Below, piece after piece: positions 1-9,900 of a stretch of DNA of 35,569 bases. The notes under the pieces are model-generated. The model did no database searches, was not told where the DNA came from, and saw nothing but the letters and a program-made list of their open reading frames with translations. The stretch comes from an uncultured Kiritimatiellota bacterium (lineage in GTDB: Bacteria > Verrucomicrobiota > Kiritimatiellia > RFP12 > UBA1067), in the NCBI GenBank assembly GCA_934675625.1, contig CAKURH010000031.1, positions 1-35,569 of the forward strand, in the 5' to 3' direction. The translations under genes and the position numbers were made by a program. The number at the start of each line of letters is the position of its first letter. The stretch's first letter is position 1.

Positions 1-106
1 CGTCAGGCGCAGCGGTAGCGGAGCACCTTTGACAGCTGTCGGAGTTTCTATACCCCGCTGTTCAGTGACCCATTACATTCCCGTCAATCCCAGATGGCGA
101 AATGGG

Positions 107-177
107 GGCCTGTCCCCCGCAATTCTATGGCCTGTCCCCCGCAATTCCGCCAACCCTACCACTCGAACCCTACCACT
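107..177. repeat. Short direct repeats (REP-like remnant)
   Basis: A 19-bp unit GGCCTGTCCCCCGCAATTC occurs twice (107-125 and 129-147). It is followed by two copies of AACCCTACCACT (152-163 and 166-177) and then GGGGTCAGACACT. CCTGTCCCC and GTCAGAC blocks of this kind are familiar as REP-like sequences mobilised by REP-associated tyrosine transposases. No transposase is present in the window, so that link is inference. The repeat supplies the stop codon of the nucleoside hydrolase gene. Nothing else is recognised in bases 1-106. Confidence 0.6.
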
Positions 178-1271
178 GGGGTCAGACACTCGTTACACGC
201 GACCAAAAGGCCGCGTGAAAGCCTACACCGCGGTCCACGTGCAATCAAGTCGTCGAGGATTTGTCCGAGGCCATGGCGCGTGAAGCCGCGCGACTCATCC
301 AGTTGCAGTGCGCCGCCGCCGTTGCCAAGCGTCTCCATCCACGTGTTGGAACCGTCGTCCGCCACGCTGTAGCCGCCCTTCGCAACGGCGAAGAAGGTCT
401 CCGCACCCGTCACCGCCGCCAGCACGGCAATCGGATCCCACGAACAGTGGCCCCCCTCCTCGCGATCCCATGCGCCCGGCTTGTGCGTGTCGGCACGCGA
501 AGGCAGGCAACGCCCGTAGACATCGTGCACGGGATTCGGGTACGCATACTGCCGTTCCGCCGCCATCCGCCCCGAATAGACATCGCGTCCGAGGTTGAAA
601 TCGGCCACGTAAATCGGCGTCGGCCACTGTGCGAACACGATCTTCGCCGAGGCCGCGTCATGCTGGATGTTGTACTCGCGCCCCTTCGGATAGTCACCCG
701 CCATCGTGTAAAGCGCCCGCACTTTCTTCGCAACAAGTTCCTTTCCGTTCAGCGGCGATGCCGTGTCTGGCCCCGTCTCAAGAAGCCGGCGAAGGTTTGT
801 GAGGAATCCGACACAGCAGATGACAACGCTTCCATCCGGCGCGGCGGCGAGCGCCCTGCGATAGACTACGTTTGCGTCCGGTGCGGCATCCGAATTGAAA
901 TGACGGACATCCCGTGCATACCTCTGGGCCAGCCAAGCGTAGGTGCCGTGCCGCGCCATGCGGTCAGGGCCCTCCGTCGTGCCGACAACGCCGATTCCCT
1001 TGGCACATCCGACGGGAATGTCGGGCCGCCCGTAGGCGGCGTTGAGAATTTCGACGGCGGCGACGGACTGGTTGCCGCGCGTTGAGGAAACCGTCGCGAG
1101 AATCTCGCATTTCCCCTCGTCCGCCAGCGCATGCAAGGTTGCGAGCGCGCCCACGTCATCGTAATCCTCGACCATGTCGGTATCGAAGATAACCTTCGTA
1201 CGCGGCTGATTGGCCAATCCCACCACCGCCCACGCAATGGCCATGCCCAATGCCATCAGAAGTCGCTTCAT
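156..1271 (-). CDS. Secreted inosine/uridine-preferring nucleoside hydrolase family protein
   Basis: The predicted protein has 371 residues. It starts MKRLLMALG with a hydrophobic signal peptide ending near VGLANQ, so it is probably periplasmic or secreted. The family signature DTDMVEDYDDVGAL (DTDxxxDxDD, the calcium and ribose site) follows directly, and HCSWDPIAVLAA is a further family-like stretch. The family hydrolyses the N-glycosidic bond of ribonucleosides, but substrate cannot be read here. The ATG at 1271 overlaps the GH92 stop codon as ATGA, so the two genes are probably translationally coupled; an upstream in-frame ATG at 1361 lies inside GH92 and is not preferred. Family similarity fades near GLGQILDDLIARGP. 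The last roughly 20 residues are encoded by flanking sequence and the direct repeat, as if the original stop was lost. Confidence 0.87.
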   Translation of the reverse strand: MKRLLMALGMAIAWAVVGLANQPRTKVIFDTDMVEDYDDVGALATLHALADEGKCEILATVSSTRGNQSVAAVEILNAAYGRPDIPVGCAKGIGVVGTTEGPDRMARHGTYAWLAQRYARDVRHFNSDAAPDANVVYRRALAAAPDGSVVICCVGFLTNLRRLLETGPDTASPLNGKELVAKKVRALYTMAGDYPKGREYNIQHDAASAKIVFAQWPTPIYVADFNLGRDVYSGRMAAERQYAYPNPVHDVYGRCLPSRADTHKPGAWDREEGGHCSWDPIAVLAAVTGAETFFAVAKGGYSVADDGSNTWMETLGNGGGALQLDESRGFTRHGLGQILDDLIARGPRCRLSRGLLVACNECLTPVVGFEW

Positions 1272-3418
1272 CTTTCCGCCGTTCCCCATGCCTTGTTCGG
1301 GCGGTTCCCCATTTCGACGCGGACGCGCGCGCCGCGCACGATGTCCGCATGGCCCAGCCACGCGCGGTTCGACGGCTTGCCGTCAATCGTCACGGACTGA
1401 ATGTATTTTGCCGCGCGCGAGGAGCCGGGGGCCTCAAGGACGAAGGTCTTCCCATTCTCAAGGGCAATCGTCGCCTTCGTGAAGACGGGGCTTCCCCAGG
1501 CGTATTCGGGTACGCCCGGCGTGACGGGGAAGAACCCCAGCATGGAAAGCACCGCAAACGAACTCATCGCCCCGCCGTCCTCGTCGCCGGGAATGCCCAT
1601 CAGGTCGTTGCGGAACCACGCCTCCAACACGCGGCGGATTGTCTTCTGGGTCTTCCACGGCTCGCCCGCGTAGTTGAAGAGATAGGGAATGTGGAAGCTC
1701 GGCTCATTGCCCATCGAGAACTGGCCCATCATGCCCGTGGAGTCCGCGAGCTGCGCGCAGAACTTCGGACGATCCGTGCCGAGCGACTCGTTGAAGAGCC
1801 GTTCCAGCTTCGCGACGAACGGCTTGCGTCCGCCGAAAAGGCCCATCAGCCCCGGAATGTCGTGCAGAACGTCCCAGTTGTAGGTCCAGCCATTGTTCTC
1901 GTCGTAGTAGTCGCGTGCCGCCGCGCCCCCCGAAAGCTTGTAGTCGAACGGCTCGATCCACTTCCCGTCCGCGTCCTTCGGATGGAAGAAGCCCGTATCC
2001 GACTTCCACAGAAGCCGATAGTTCTTGGAAAGCCGCTCCCATTCCGCAATCTCCGCCGCCGGACGCTTCAGCTCCTTCGCGAGTTCCGCCATGCACCACG
2101 CATCGTAGGCGTGGCCAAGCGTGACGGGCACGGGCTGCCGCTTCTCCCACGGCACGATCTGCTCGCACGTCTCCTTCTCGCCCTCCTTCAGCGCGGGGAA
2201 GTAGCCGTGCTCGTCGAGAAAACGGTCGAGTTCCGTCTTGGCACAGCGCTTCCACGGGATGTAGCTCGCCTCCTTCAGCGTCTTCGCGCACGCCGCATAG
2301 GCCGCCGCAAGGTCGAAGGTGCGGATGCCCTTGCGCCAGGCGTCAAGAAAGAGCGAGACCGTGTGGAAGCCGTTCATGCAGTGAGCATCCTCCCCCAGCG
2401 CGGGGAATGTCGGAACCCACCCCTCCTTCGTCTGCGCGGCGAAGCGCAGATAGCTTGTCAGTTTCGCGGCCTGCGCTTCCGGCTCAAGAATCGTCATCAG
2501 CGGATGCGCCGAGCGGAACGTGTCCCACGACCAGTCGTCCGTGTACTGGCGAACGCCGTCCGCGTCGTGAACCTTCTTGTCCCACCCGCAGTACCGGCCG
2601 TCTTCCGTGATGTCAATCATGCGCTCGTAGCAACGGTAGAGAGCCGTGTAGAAGACGGTCTTCTGGTCATCCGTGCCGCCCTCGACGCGAACCTTGCCAA
2701 GCCTCTCGTTCCACGCGGCGCGTCCAGCGGCGGCGATCTTGTCCAAATCCCAGCCGGGAATCTCGCGCCGCAAACTGGCTTTCGCCTGTGCGGACGAAAT
2801 GAGCGAAATCGCATAGCGGAAGCGCACCGTTCCCGGTTGCGAACCGAACGTGAAGACGCGCTCCTTGCCGTCGTTCACAAGCGCCGACGGCTTTCGGTCG
2901 AACTCGCCGTAAAAATAAATCGTCGTGCCCCAGTGAACCTCGAAGCCCGTCAGCGCACGGCCGTTCCACTTCAACTCGCCGTCCTCGCTTGTGCCGACCG
3001 TGACCGTCTGCGGCCCCGCCTCCTCGAAGGCGACGGAAATAATCGCCGACTTCTCGGCGGGCGCGAGCGCGATCTGCGCAGCGGCGGAATCGATGTAGCC
3101 GTCATAGCGGTAGGGTTTTATGACCTGCTGGTCGAACGTCATTGGCGACGGGCCCGGACGGAACGTGAAGCGTCCCCAGTAGTGGCGGTGCGTCGCCACG
3201 AGGAGCTTGAAGTTCGCCACCCGATCCTGCGTGTACTGGTCGTTCGGCGGGAAGACGCGGAGCTGCCCGTTCGGACGCCCCATCGTCGGATAGACCGGCG
3301 TCAGCAGGTGGCTGATCCAGCCGATTTCGGTGTTCACCCAGTCAACGGGCTCCTTCGCCTCGGCGAACGCCACAGACGCAAGAAGCGCGGACAGACCAAG
3401 GAACAATGCCGTGCGCAT
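1268..3418 (-). CDS. GH92 alpha-mannosidase, secreted
   Basis: The 716-residue protein has an N-terminal signal peptide (MRTALFLGLSALLASVAFA). It has the two-part GH92 layout: an N-terminal beta-sandwich beginning VNTEIGW, then an (alpha/alpha)6 barrel. Diagnostic GH92 segments are visible: GNEPSFHIPYLFNYAG and GIPGDEDGGAMSS followed by LGFFPVTPG, the latter holding the conserved acidic pair of the calcium-dependent active site. GH92 enzymes are exo-acting alpha-mannosidases that trim host or plant glycans. A strong ribosome-binding site (AAAGGAGGGG) precedes the ATG at 3418. The gene lies 15 nt after the leucine-rich protein gene and overlaps the nucleoside hydrolase by 4 nt, so all are in one operon. 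Linkage specificity cannot be read from the sequence. Confidence 0.95.
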   Translation of the reverse strand: MRTALFLGLSALLASVAFAEAKEPVDWVNTEIGWISHLLTPVYPTMGRPNGQLRVFPPNDQYTQDRVANFKLLVATHRHYWGRFTFRPGPSPMTFDQQVIKPYRYDGYIDSAAAQIALAPAEKSAIISVAFEEAGPQTVTVGTSEDGELKWNGRALTGFEVHWGTTIYFYGEFDRKPSALVNDGKERVFTFGSQPGTVRFRYAISLISSAQAKASLRREIPGWDLDKIAAAGRAAWNERLGKVRVEGGTDDQKTVFYTALYRCYERMIDITEDGRYCGWDKKVHDADGVRQYTDDWSWDTFRSAHPLMTILEPEAQAAKLTSYLRFAAQTKEGWVPTFPALGEDAHCMNGFHTVSLFLDAWRKGIRTFDLAAAYAACAKTLKEASYIPWKRCAKTELDRFLDEHGYFPALKEGEKETCEQIVPWEKRQPVPVTLGHAYDAWCMAELAKELKRPAAEIAEWERLSKNYRLLWKSDTGFFHPKDADGKWIEPFDYKLSGGAAARDYYDENNGWTYNWDVLHDIPGLMGLFGGRKPFVAKLERLFNESLGTDRPKFCAQLADSTGMMGQFSMGNEPSFHIPYLFNYAGEPWKTQKTIRRVLEAWFRNDLMGIPGDEDGGAMSSFAVLSMLGFFPVTPGVPEYAWGSPVFTKATIALENGKTFVLEAPGSSRAAKYIQSVTIDGKPSNRAWLGHADIVRGARVRVEMGNRPNKAWGTAER

Positions 3419-3433
3419 GGCGAATCCCCTCCT

Positions 3434-6400
3434 TTACTGGATGACCACCGCAAGGCCGCGCGGATCGAACGGCGACGGACGCTTCACGACAAGCGCCTTG
3501 CCGAGCGGGGCCTCCGCCCTGCCGCGATACACGCCCAGGATCTCCTCGCCCGGCAGCTGTGCCCGCTCGGCCTCCGAGACGGCCGTGTCGATGTAGGGCG
3601 TCCCCGACCACATCAGGGCGGAGACGCAGATGACGACCGGCTTCTTCTCCGCCGCCTCCACCCCGGACGTCAGGGCCGCGAACGCCTCGCCGTTGTCCGC
3701 GACCGCCGGACCCGTGAAGACGATCTCGCGCGGCGTCGAGCCGCCCTCGAACGGCGCCTCGCCGACGGTCAGGCCCGCCGCGTTGTGGACGCGGAGCGAC
3801 CGCAGCCTCGGATCGTGCGCGAAGGCCCGCGCGCCGATCTCCGTCACGTACGTGCGTCTCTTCCGCCCGCCCAGCTCGACCGCCTCGACGTTCGGCATCC
3901 ACGCCAGCGCTTCCTTCTGAACGACGCAGAGGGACGGCAGGCGCAGCGTGCCGGACGCCTCCATATGTCTGCCGTAGTCGTTCGCCCACGCCTGGCTCGC
4001 GAGGGAGGCCAGTCGCGGGAGGTTCCACCAGTCGAGCTTCGTCTCGGACAGCGGCATGCCCCAGAACGCATAGTTCTGGTCGAACGCCGCCGTCAGCGAG
4101 GGGGTCTGGAGAATGAGCCGCGTCAGGCTGGCGTGTCCGTTCCAGTTGCACCAGAGGCCGCCCATTTTGGGCTCGTCGAAGACGACCGTGCGGTAGGAGG
4201 CCTGGCCCGACTCGTCCACGGCGAAGAGCTGCGCCCACGAGAGGTCGGTCAGCGTTCCCGGCGTGAAGAGCGTCGTGACCGCACCCTTCCCGTTCCTCTC
4301 CCGCACGAGAAGGCTGCCGCACGCCTCCCACACGACGAACGTCCACGGCGTCCCGTCGCCCGGAAGGAGGACGTCGCCGCCGAGGTCGAGCGTCCCCACG
4401 CCCTCGTCCGAGTCGGCGAACAGCCCGTGCGCCGTGCCGTTGCCCAGCCCCAGCGCGCGGTTGCCGTCCTTGACCGTGACGTTGATCGTGAAGTTGCCGT
4501 TCGACGCCGTCTTGAGGTCTTCGGACAGCGTCCACGGGTGCGTGAAGCGCGCGAGGACCCACGTGTCGTTCGAGACGACGAGCGTCAGCGGCGTTTCCGC
4601 GCACATCCCGTTCGGCACGTCGCCATACCACTTGTGGAAGGTTCCCGTGGCCGAGGGCTTCGGCGTGAGCGTCAGCGTCGTCCCCGCCGCGTACGAGCCG
4701 TCCGAACCCGGCGCGAGGTCGGACGAGACCTCGACCGCGTCCCCGAAGAACGCGTCGTGCTCGACCGTGACCCGGCACCGAGCCGCCTCGGCGACGTCGC
4801 AGACGTACTGCTCGTGCACCGTGCGGAAGGCGTCCGCCGCGACGACGCCGAACGGCATCGGGCGGTCAGGGTTCGCCTTCTGAATCGCACGGCGTTCCGC
4901 GTCGGAGAGCGGCGTCACCTTCCCGGCGAGCGCGGTCTCCCACGCCGCGTCGCCGCGCGGCACGGCGAAGAACACCGTCCGCGCCGCCGCGTCCGCGAAC
5001 CGGAAGCCGTCGGCGAACGCCGGCACGCCGCCCGTGAAGACGACCTCCTCCAGCGGCTGGCCGCCGAAGGCGTTCGCGCCGACCGTGAAGCCGTCCGCGC
5101 CGCCGATCACCAGCCGCTTCAGCCGGCCGACCGCGCGGCCGGCGCCCATGTCGCGGGCGATCAGCACGTTCGCGCCAATGGACTTGACGGACTTCGACGT
5201 CTCGCCCAGCCGCGCCTCCGTCAGGGAATGGCAGTCGCCAAAGGCCCAGTCCGCCAGCGTCTCGACGGACGGAAGCGAAAGGGTTCCCGAAAGGCCCGTG
5301 TTCCAGAACGCATAGCCGACGGACTTCAGGGCCGGAAGGTTCCAGTGCGACACGTCCGTCTCGCCCAGCGGATAGTAGCCGTCTCCGAGGAACGAACCTT
5401 CCCCTATCGCCGTCAGGCCTGGCATCGCCAGCACCAGCCGCCGCATCGTCGGGCAGCAGGACGTCCATGCGTGGATTGCCTCCTGGCGGCCGGACATGAC
5501 GACGAGTTCCTCGGCCGTCGTCCAGCCGTAGGTGAACTGCGTGACGAGGGTCGCCTCCGGCGAAAGGACGATGACGCGCGGCCCCTTGTCCGCCGGTGTC
5601 GCAAGGGCCTGGTCGATGTGTCCGAGAATCTTCATCAAAGCGCCGCTCGCGGCATTCGTCGCGGAACCCGACGAGAAGTCGAGGTATTCGCCGACGTAGT
5701 CGTTCGCGAAGGCATTCTCCGTCGTCCAGCCCGTGCCGATGATGACATTGCCATGCTCGTCCCAACAGCGCAGCTTCCAGTTGCCGTCCGAGACAAACTG
5801 AGATCCGTCCTCATCCTTCGTATAGCACCAGACCTTCGGCTCGTGGCGCACGACCGCGAGCGAACCGCCCGCCGCCGCGAGGACAAGCGTCGCGCCGTCT
5901 GCCGACACGTCGAACGCGGCGACTTTCGCGCCCACCAGCGCACGGAGGTCATCCGCCGCGACGGTCTTCGTCCACGTCGAGTCGATCTCCAGCGCATCCG
6001 CCGCGAACACGTAAACCGTCAGGTCGCCCGCCTCCGTCAGCACGTAAAGGCGCGGACGGAAATCATTCGCGTGGCTCAGGCGCACTGCGACGATCGGCGA
6101 GGCGAGATCCGAGAGGAGCGTCTGCCGCGCACCGCTCGCGAGATTGACGAGCGCAACCGTCGTACCATTCCCGACAAGCGCATAGTCGCTACCGCCTATT
6201 GTGTAGATTGCGAAGTCCGTAATCGACCCCAACCCCGTGGCAACCGTCGTCGCGGACTTCGTCAGCGTGAGCGACCCTGTGAGCGCATTTCCCGAAACGG
6301 ACCAGCGAACGAGCGCACCATCCGTCACCGACCACGCGCCCGTCCCCTTTCCGTCCAGCACGACCGTTTCCGCCGCGCCGTTTACGGTTGCGCCAACGGG

Positions 6401-6850
6401 TTTGAACCGCTTGGTCCAGGCGCGGTAGGTGAGCGCACCGTTCGGCAGGGCGCGGGCGATGCCTTCCGAATTCCACGCAACCGCCGCGCCAAGCGTCCCC
6501 GATGGGATGAAACCGAATGCGCCGTCGCCGAGGCCGAGATCCGCCGTCGCGGCAGAAATGCCCGCATCCGCCGTCACCGTGTCCGCCGCATCGAGTGCCG
6601 CGAGGTCGGCCATACGGAACGCGGCGATGCGTCCGCCCGCCTCCGTCGTGGCGGAAAAGCCGAGCCAGTCACCATCCGCCGAGAGCCGCAGGGCGGGCGC
6701 GGTGAACGTCTCCGCGCCCACGCCGACCTTCGCCTTCACCGTCGGGTTCACGTACCAAGGCAGTGCCCCCGAACTGGCGTGCACCGTCATTCCCACGATG
6801 AGCAAGAATCCCCAGAGTAATCCGTTGCTACAACTTTTTATCATTCTCAT
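3434..6850 (-). CDS. Large secreted protein with two BspA-type leucine-rich modules
   Basis: The 1138-residue protein has a signal peptide (LLWGFLLIVGMTVHA). Residues about 30-340 look like repeated beta-propeller-type blades (for example VAAFDVSADGATLVLAA). Module A (about 350-690) and module B (about 777-1110) each begin with an NGNF/DGNW beta strand and continue into BspA-like repeats. They share matching lines such as SHWNLPALKSV against DWWNLPRLASL, GFTVGANAF against GLTVGEAPF, and EVVFTG against EIVFTG, which shows internal duplication. Between them (about 690-775) is an InlB B-repeat-like stretch (GTTLTLTPKPSATGTFHKW). The protein ends in GLAVVIQ, close to the end of the beta-helix protein at 19190. 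BspA-type repeats mediate adhesion in other bacteria; binding of glycan or host surface is inference. An AAGGAG site supports the start at 6850; no clear promoter is seen in the 85-nt gap upstream, so it is probably read with the GH78-like gene. Confidence 0.85.
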   Translation of the reverse strand: MRMIKSCSNGLLWGFLLIVGMTVHASSGALPWYVNPTVKAKVGVGAETFTAPALRLSADGDWLGFSATTEAGGRIAAFRMADLAALDAADTVTADAGISAATADLGLGDGAFGFIPSGTLGAAVAWNSEGIARALPNGALTYRAWTKRFKPVGATVNGAAETVVLDGKGTGAWSVTDGALVRWSVSGNALTGSLTLTKSATTVATGLGSITDFAIYTIGGSDYALVGNGTTVALVNLASGARQTLLSDLASPIVAVRLSHANDFRPRLYVLTEAGDLTVYVFAADALEIDSTWTKTVAADDLRALVGAKVAAFDVSADGATLVLAAAGGSLAVVRHEPKVWCYTKDEDGSQFVSDGNWKLRCWDEHGNVIIGTGWTTENAFANDYVGEYLDFSSGSATNAASGALMKILGHIDQALATPADKGPRVIVLSPEATLVTQFTYGWTTAEELVVMSGRQEAIHAWTSCCPTMRRLVLAMPGLTAIGEGSFLGDGYYPLGETDVSHWNLPALKSVGYAFWNTGLSGTLSLPSVETLADWAFGDCHSLTEARLGETSKSVKSIGANVLIARDMGAGRAVGRLKRLVIGGADGFTVGANAFGGQPLEEVVFTGGVPAFADGFRFADAAARTVFFAVPRGDAAWETALAGKVTPLSDAERRAIQKANPDRPMPFGVVAADAFRTVHEQYVCDVAEAARCRVTVEHDAFFGDAVEVSSDLAPGSDGSYAAGTTLTLTPKPSATGTFHKWYGDVPNGMCAETPLTLVVSNDTWVLARFTHPWTLSEDLKTASNGNFTINVTVKDGNRALGLGNGTAHGLFADSDEGVGTLDLGGDVLLPGDGTPWTFVVWEACGSLLVRERNGKGAVTTLFTPGTLTDLSWAQLFAVDESGQASYRTVVFDEPKMGGLWCNWNGHASLTRLILQTPSLTAAFDQNYAFWGMPLSETKLDWWNLPRLASLASQAWANDYGRHMEASGTLRLPSLCVVQKEALAWMPNVEAVELGGRKRRTYVTEIGARAFAHDPRLRSLRVHNAAGLTVGEAPFEGGSTPREIVFTGPAVADNGEAFAALTSGVEAAEKKPVVICVSALMWSGTPYIDTAVSEAERAQLPGEEILGVYRGRAEAPLGKALVVKRPSPFDPRGLAVVIQ

Positions 6851-6935
6851 GACGAGTTCTCCTTGTTTTTAGTGTTTGACAGAAATTGCCTTTTCAACCG
6901 CCGCGTCCGTTCTTAACCCCTTCTCTTTCTTTGCT

Positions 6936-9900
6936 TCATTTCTCCATCGAGATGCCGTCCCAGACGCCCGTCACCCGCAACTCCTCGTCATACGGCGAGA
7001 GCGTAAAGACTCGGTAGGACGCACCGCCGGGCGCGACCTTGACGACCACGTGCCCGCCCATCGGCGGCAAATCGCGCCACCACGGCGCGCCCGCGTGCTC
7101 GACGCGCGAACGGTCGAAGACATAGGTGGGGAAGACCATGCGCGCGCCCGGATAGAGCGACCTGTCCGTGAGCGTCTCCATCTGCTGCGCCTGGAAATGG
7201 AACGGCTCCCAGACGTTGTCGACATAGACGGCCGCGCGGACGGCGCGCACGAACGCCGGCGGCATCGTCTCGCGCCAGCCGTGGTGATTCTCCTTGCAGA
7301 CATCGACCGGGCCGACGACCGGGCCCAGCAAAGTCTCGTAATCCGTCCAGGCGTCCGGCCCCGTCTTCCAGCCGCCATTGGCGTCGCCCGCCGAGCAGAA
7401 GCGAAACGGCCCGTAGGAGATGACGACCCCCAGGCTGAGGAGATTCTGGTCAGGGTTGTGCCCACCGGCCTTCAGATGCGCCGCCGCAACATCGCGCGTC
7501 TCCGTGCCGCGCCCCGTCCACATGACGCCATTTGCGCACAGGTTCCGCACATGGAACAGTTTCGCGAACGCGCCGTTCGCGTCGTGCCGAAGCGCGATCT
7601 GGTCAAGCGCGCCCACGCGGAACGGCTCCTGAACCGTTCCGTCCCGTGCCTTCGCCCGCGCAACGAACGTCTCCATCATCTTCATGACCGGCGCCTCTTC
7701 GGTGCGGTACTTGCCGTGTTCGGGATACTCGTGGTCGAAGAACTGCCCGATGCGGAAGAACTCGCCGACCGTCGCCAGCCCGCTCGTCTTCCGTCCGTCC
7801 GCCGTGACATAGGCATACGTCGGATCGCCGCAGTGGTCGCTGTGCCAATGGGTGGCGATCATGTAGTCGATCCGCGTGGGATCGGGCGAGACGCGCCGGA
7901 TGTACCGCGCCATCCATTCGCCGCCCGTGCGCGCGGCGGACGGGAGTTTCGGGATGACGTCGGACTGCGAGGACTTCGCCCAGTCGCCCGTGTCGCAGAC
8001 GACGGTCGTGCCGTCGGGGAAGATCCAGAACTGGTTCTCGCCCGTGCCCGTGTAGACCGAATGAAGTTCGAGTTCGCCCTTCTGCCACGGCGGCAGACGA
8101 CGGCCGACCGCCGGGTCATCCGGCGCGCGGACGATGCGCGGACGCTCCGCCGCGACCGCCGTCCGCGTCCATCCGCGCGGCAAGACGACCTTCTCCTTCA
8201 ATTTGCCGCCTTCCCGCGTCCAGAAATACGACAGCCGTCCGTCCGGCGTCGGCACCGACAGGCTGGCGCGCGTCAGCCCGACGCCCTCTGGCGCGCGCAG
8301 CGTCACCCGCTTGGCGCGCAAGTCGATCGCGCGGACGCCCGCCGCGCAGCTCGCCAGGATGTTGGCCAGCGAACTGGCGTAGCCATGGCTACAGCTGTTC
8401 TTCCCCTCCGCCACCAGGCCCTCCCACAGCGTGCCCGTGCGGTCGGCCATGTGCAGGAACCATCCGCAGCAGTCCTCCAGGGCCTTTCGGTCAAGCCCCT
8501 GCCGCGCGAGGACGTTCAGCCGGAACACGATGCCGACGAACGTCTCGGACGGCGGCACGTCCGGATAGAGGCCCTTGGACACGCGCGCGGGGCCGAACTC
8601 GTACACGAGTTTCCGCCAGAGCTCGGGATGCGACTGCGGCGTCGCCACGGCGAAGTAGAAGGCGTAGTACTGGCACGTCTCCGTGTGATGTTCCGTGCGC
8701 ACGAGCCGCCCGTCGGGCTGGCGCACGGCATTGTCGTGGAACCACGTGCCGTCCCAGCTCTGGCGGCGCACGGTCGCGCGCACGCGAGCGGCCTCTTCCG
8801 CGCAGGCGGGCAGCCCGTAGAGCGCGGCGACCTCGTCGAGCGCCTTCGCCCAGAGCATGTTCGACGGATAGTTCACGTCCTGCGCGAGCGACTGGGCCGC
8901 ATCCCACGAGATGAAGCACCAGAACGGACTGTCGGACGGCAGCTTCTCCAAAAGGCCGTCCGCGTTCCTGAAGCCGCGCAGGGTCTCGACCTGCGACAGG
9001 ACGCGCGCCTTCAGCGCATCCGCCGTCGCGCGGTCGCCCGTCTCGCGGACATAGTTCGCCAACTCGACGATGAACCACATCGACCAGTTCGGTATGATCG
9101 CGCCGCCGGTGCCGGGATAGAACGACGGAAGCCAGCCCGGCGGACAGCCCGGATAGGATTCCGCCTGCGCAACGCCCTCCATCGCCAGGCGCGCCATGCC
9201 GTTGTTCCCGGCCAGCAGACGGCTCGCCGCCGTCACGAACCACGTGTCGCAGCGCGCCGCGTTGCGCTCGCGGCTCGGGCAGTCCATCGGCATGTCCATC
9301 GTCGATTGCGCGCACGTCTCCTGCGCGGCGGCGAAGAGCCGCTCCAGCCGCGCATCGTCGCAAGAGAAGCGGGCGGCGTAAGGTTCGGGATTCTTGTACT
9401 CGCGCATCTCCACGCTCGACACGGTGGCCGCGCCTCCCGACATGAACGCATGGACATAGCGACACGCCGTCGCCTCGAACGCCTCCAGCTCGTAGGTGCC
9501 GGGCTGCGTCAGCTCCCAGACGGACACCATGGGGAAGCCAAAGCGCCGCAGGGGATCGGGCAGACCGTCGAGCAGCACCTCGTCCATCACGAGGAAGAGC
9601 GTCCCCGGCTCCGAACACGAGACCGTGCAGCGCACGAAGCCCGCGTCGTCGAACCCAAGGTCGAAGATCGCGCCCCGGCCCTTGGCGACGGCGGTGGGCG
9701 CGCCGTCGTCCGCCTTCGCCGTGACGCGCACATCGCGAAGCCGCTTGAGCAAGTCCCAGCCGTCAACGGCAAGGGCCGGACGTTCCGGCGGCGTACGGTC
9801 GTCAAAGCCAAACGCCGTCTCCGAGATTCGGCGCGCGGCACGCATCCGGAACTCGGGATAGGGCGCAATCCGGCGCTCGACCTTCAGCGCCGCGCACGGC

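Noticed and set aside
1250..6820. A 1856-codon open frame on the plus strand opposite the GH92 and leucine-rich genes
   Set aside because: It mirrors the minus-strand genes, is very rich in Arg and Ala with no domains, and results from GC-rich third positions. Similar shadows at 6876-10700, 13771-17040, 23325-25061 and 32142-34112 were dropped for the same reason.
6851..6935. Separate promoter for the leucine-rich protein gene (TTGAAA with CACTAA)
   Set aside because: The -10 match is poor and lacks the TGG-TATAAT form seen elsewhere, so readthrough from the GH78-MBL promoter is preferred.
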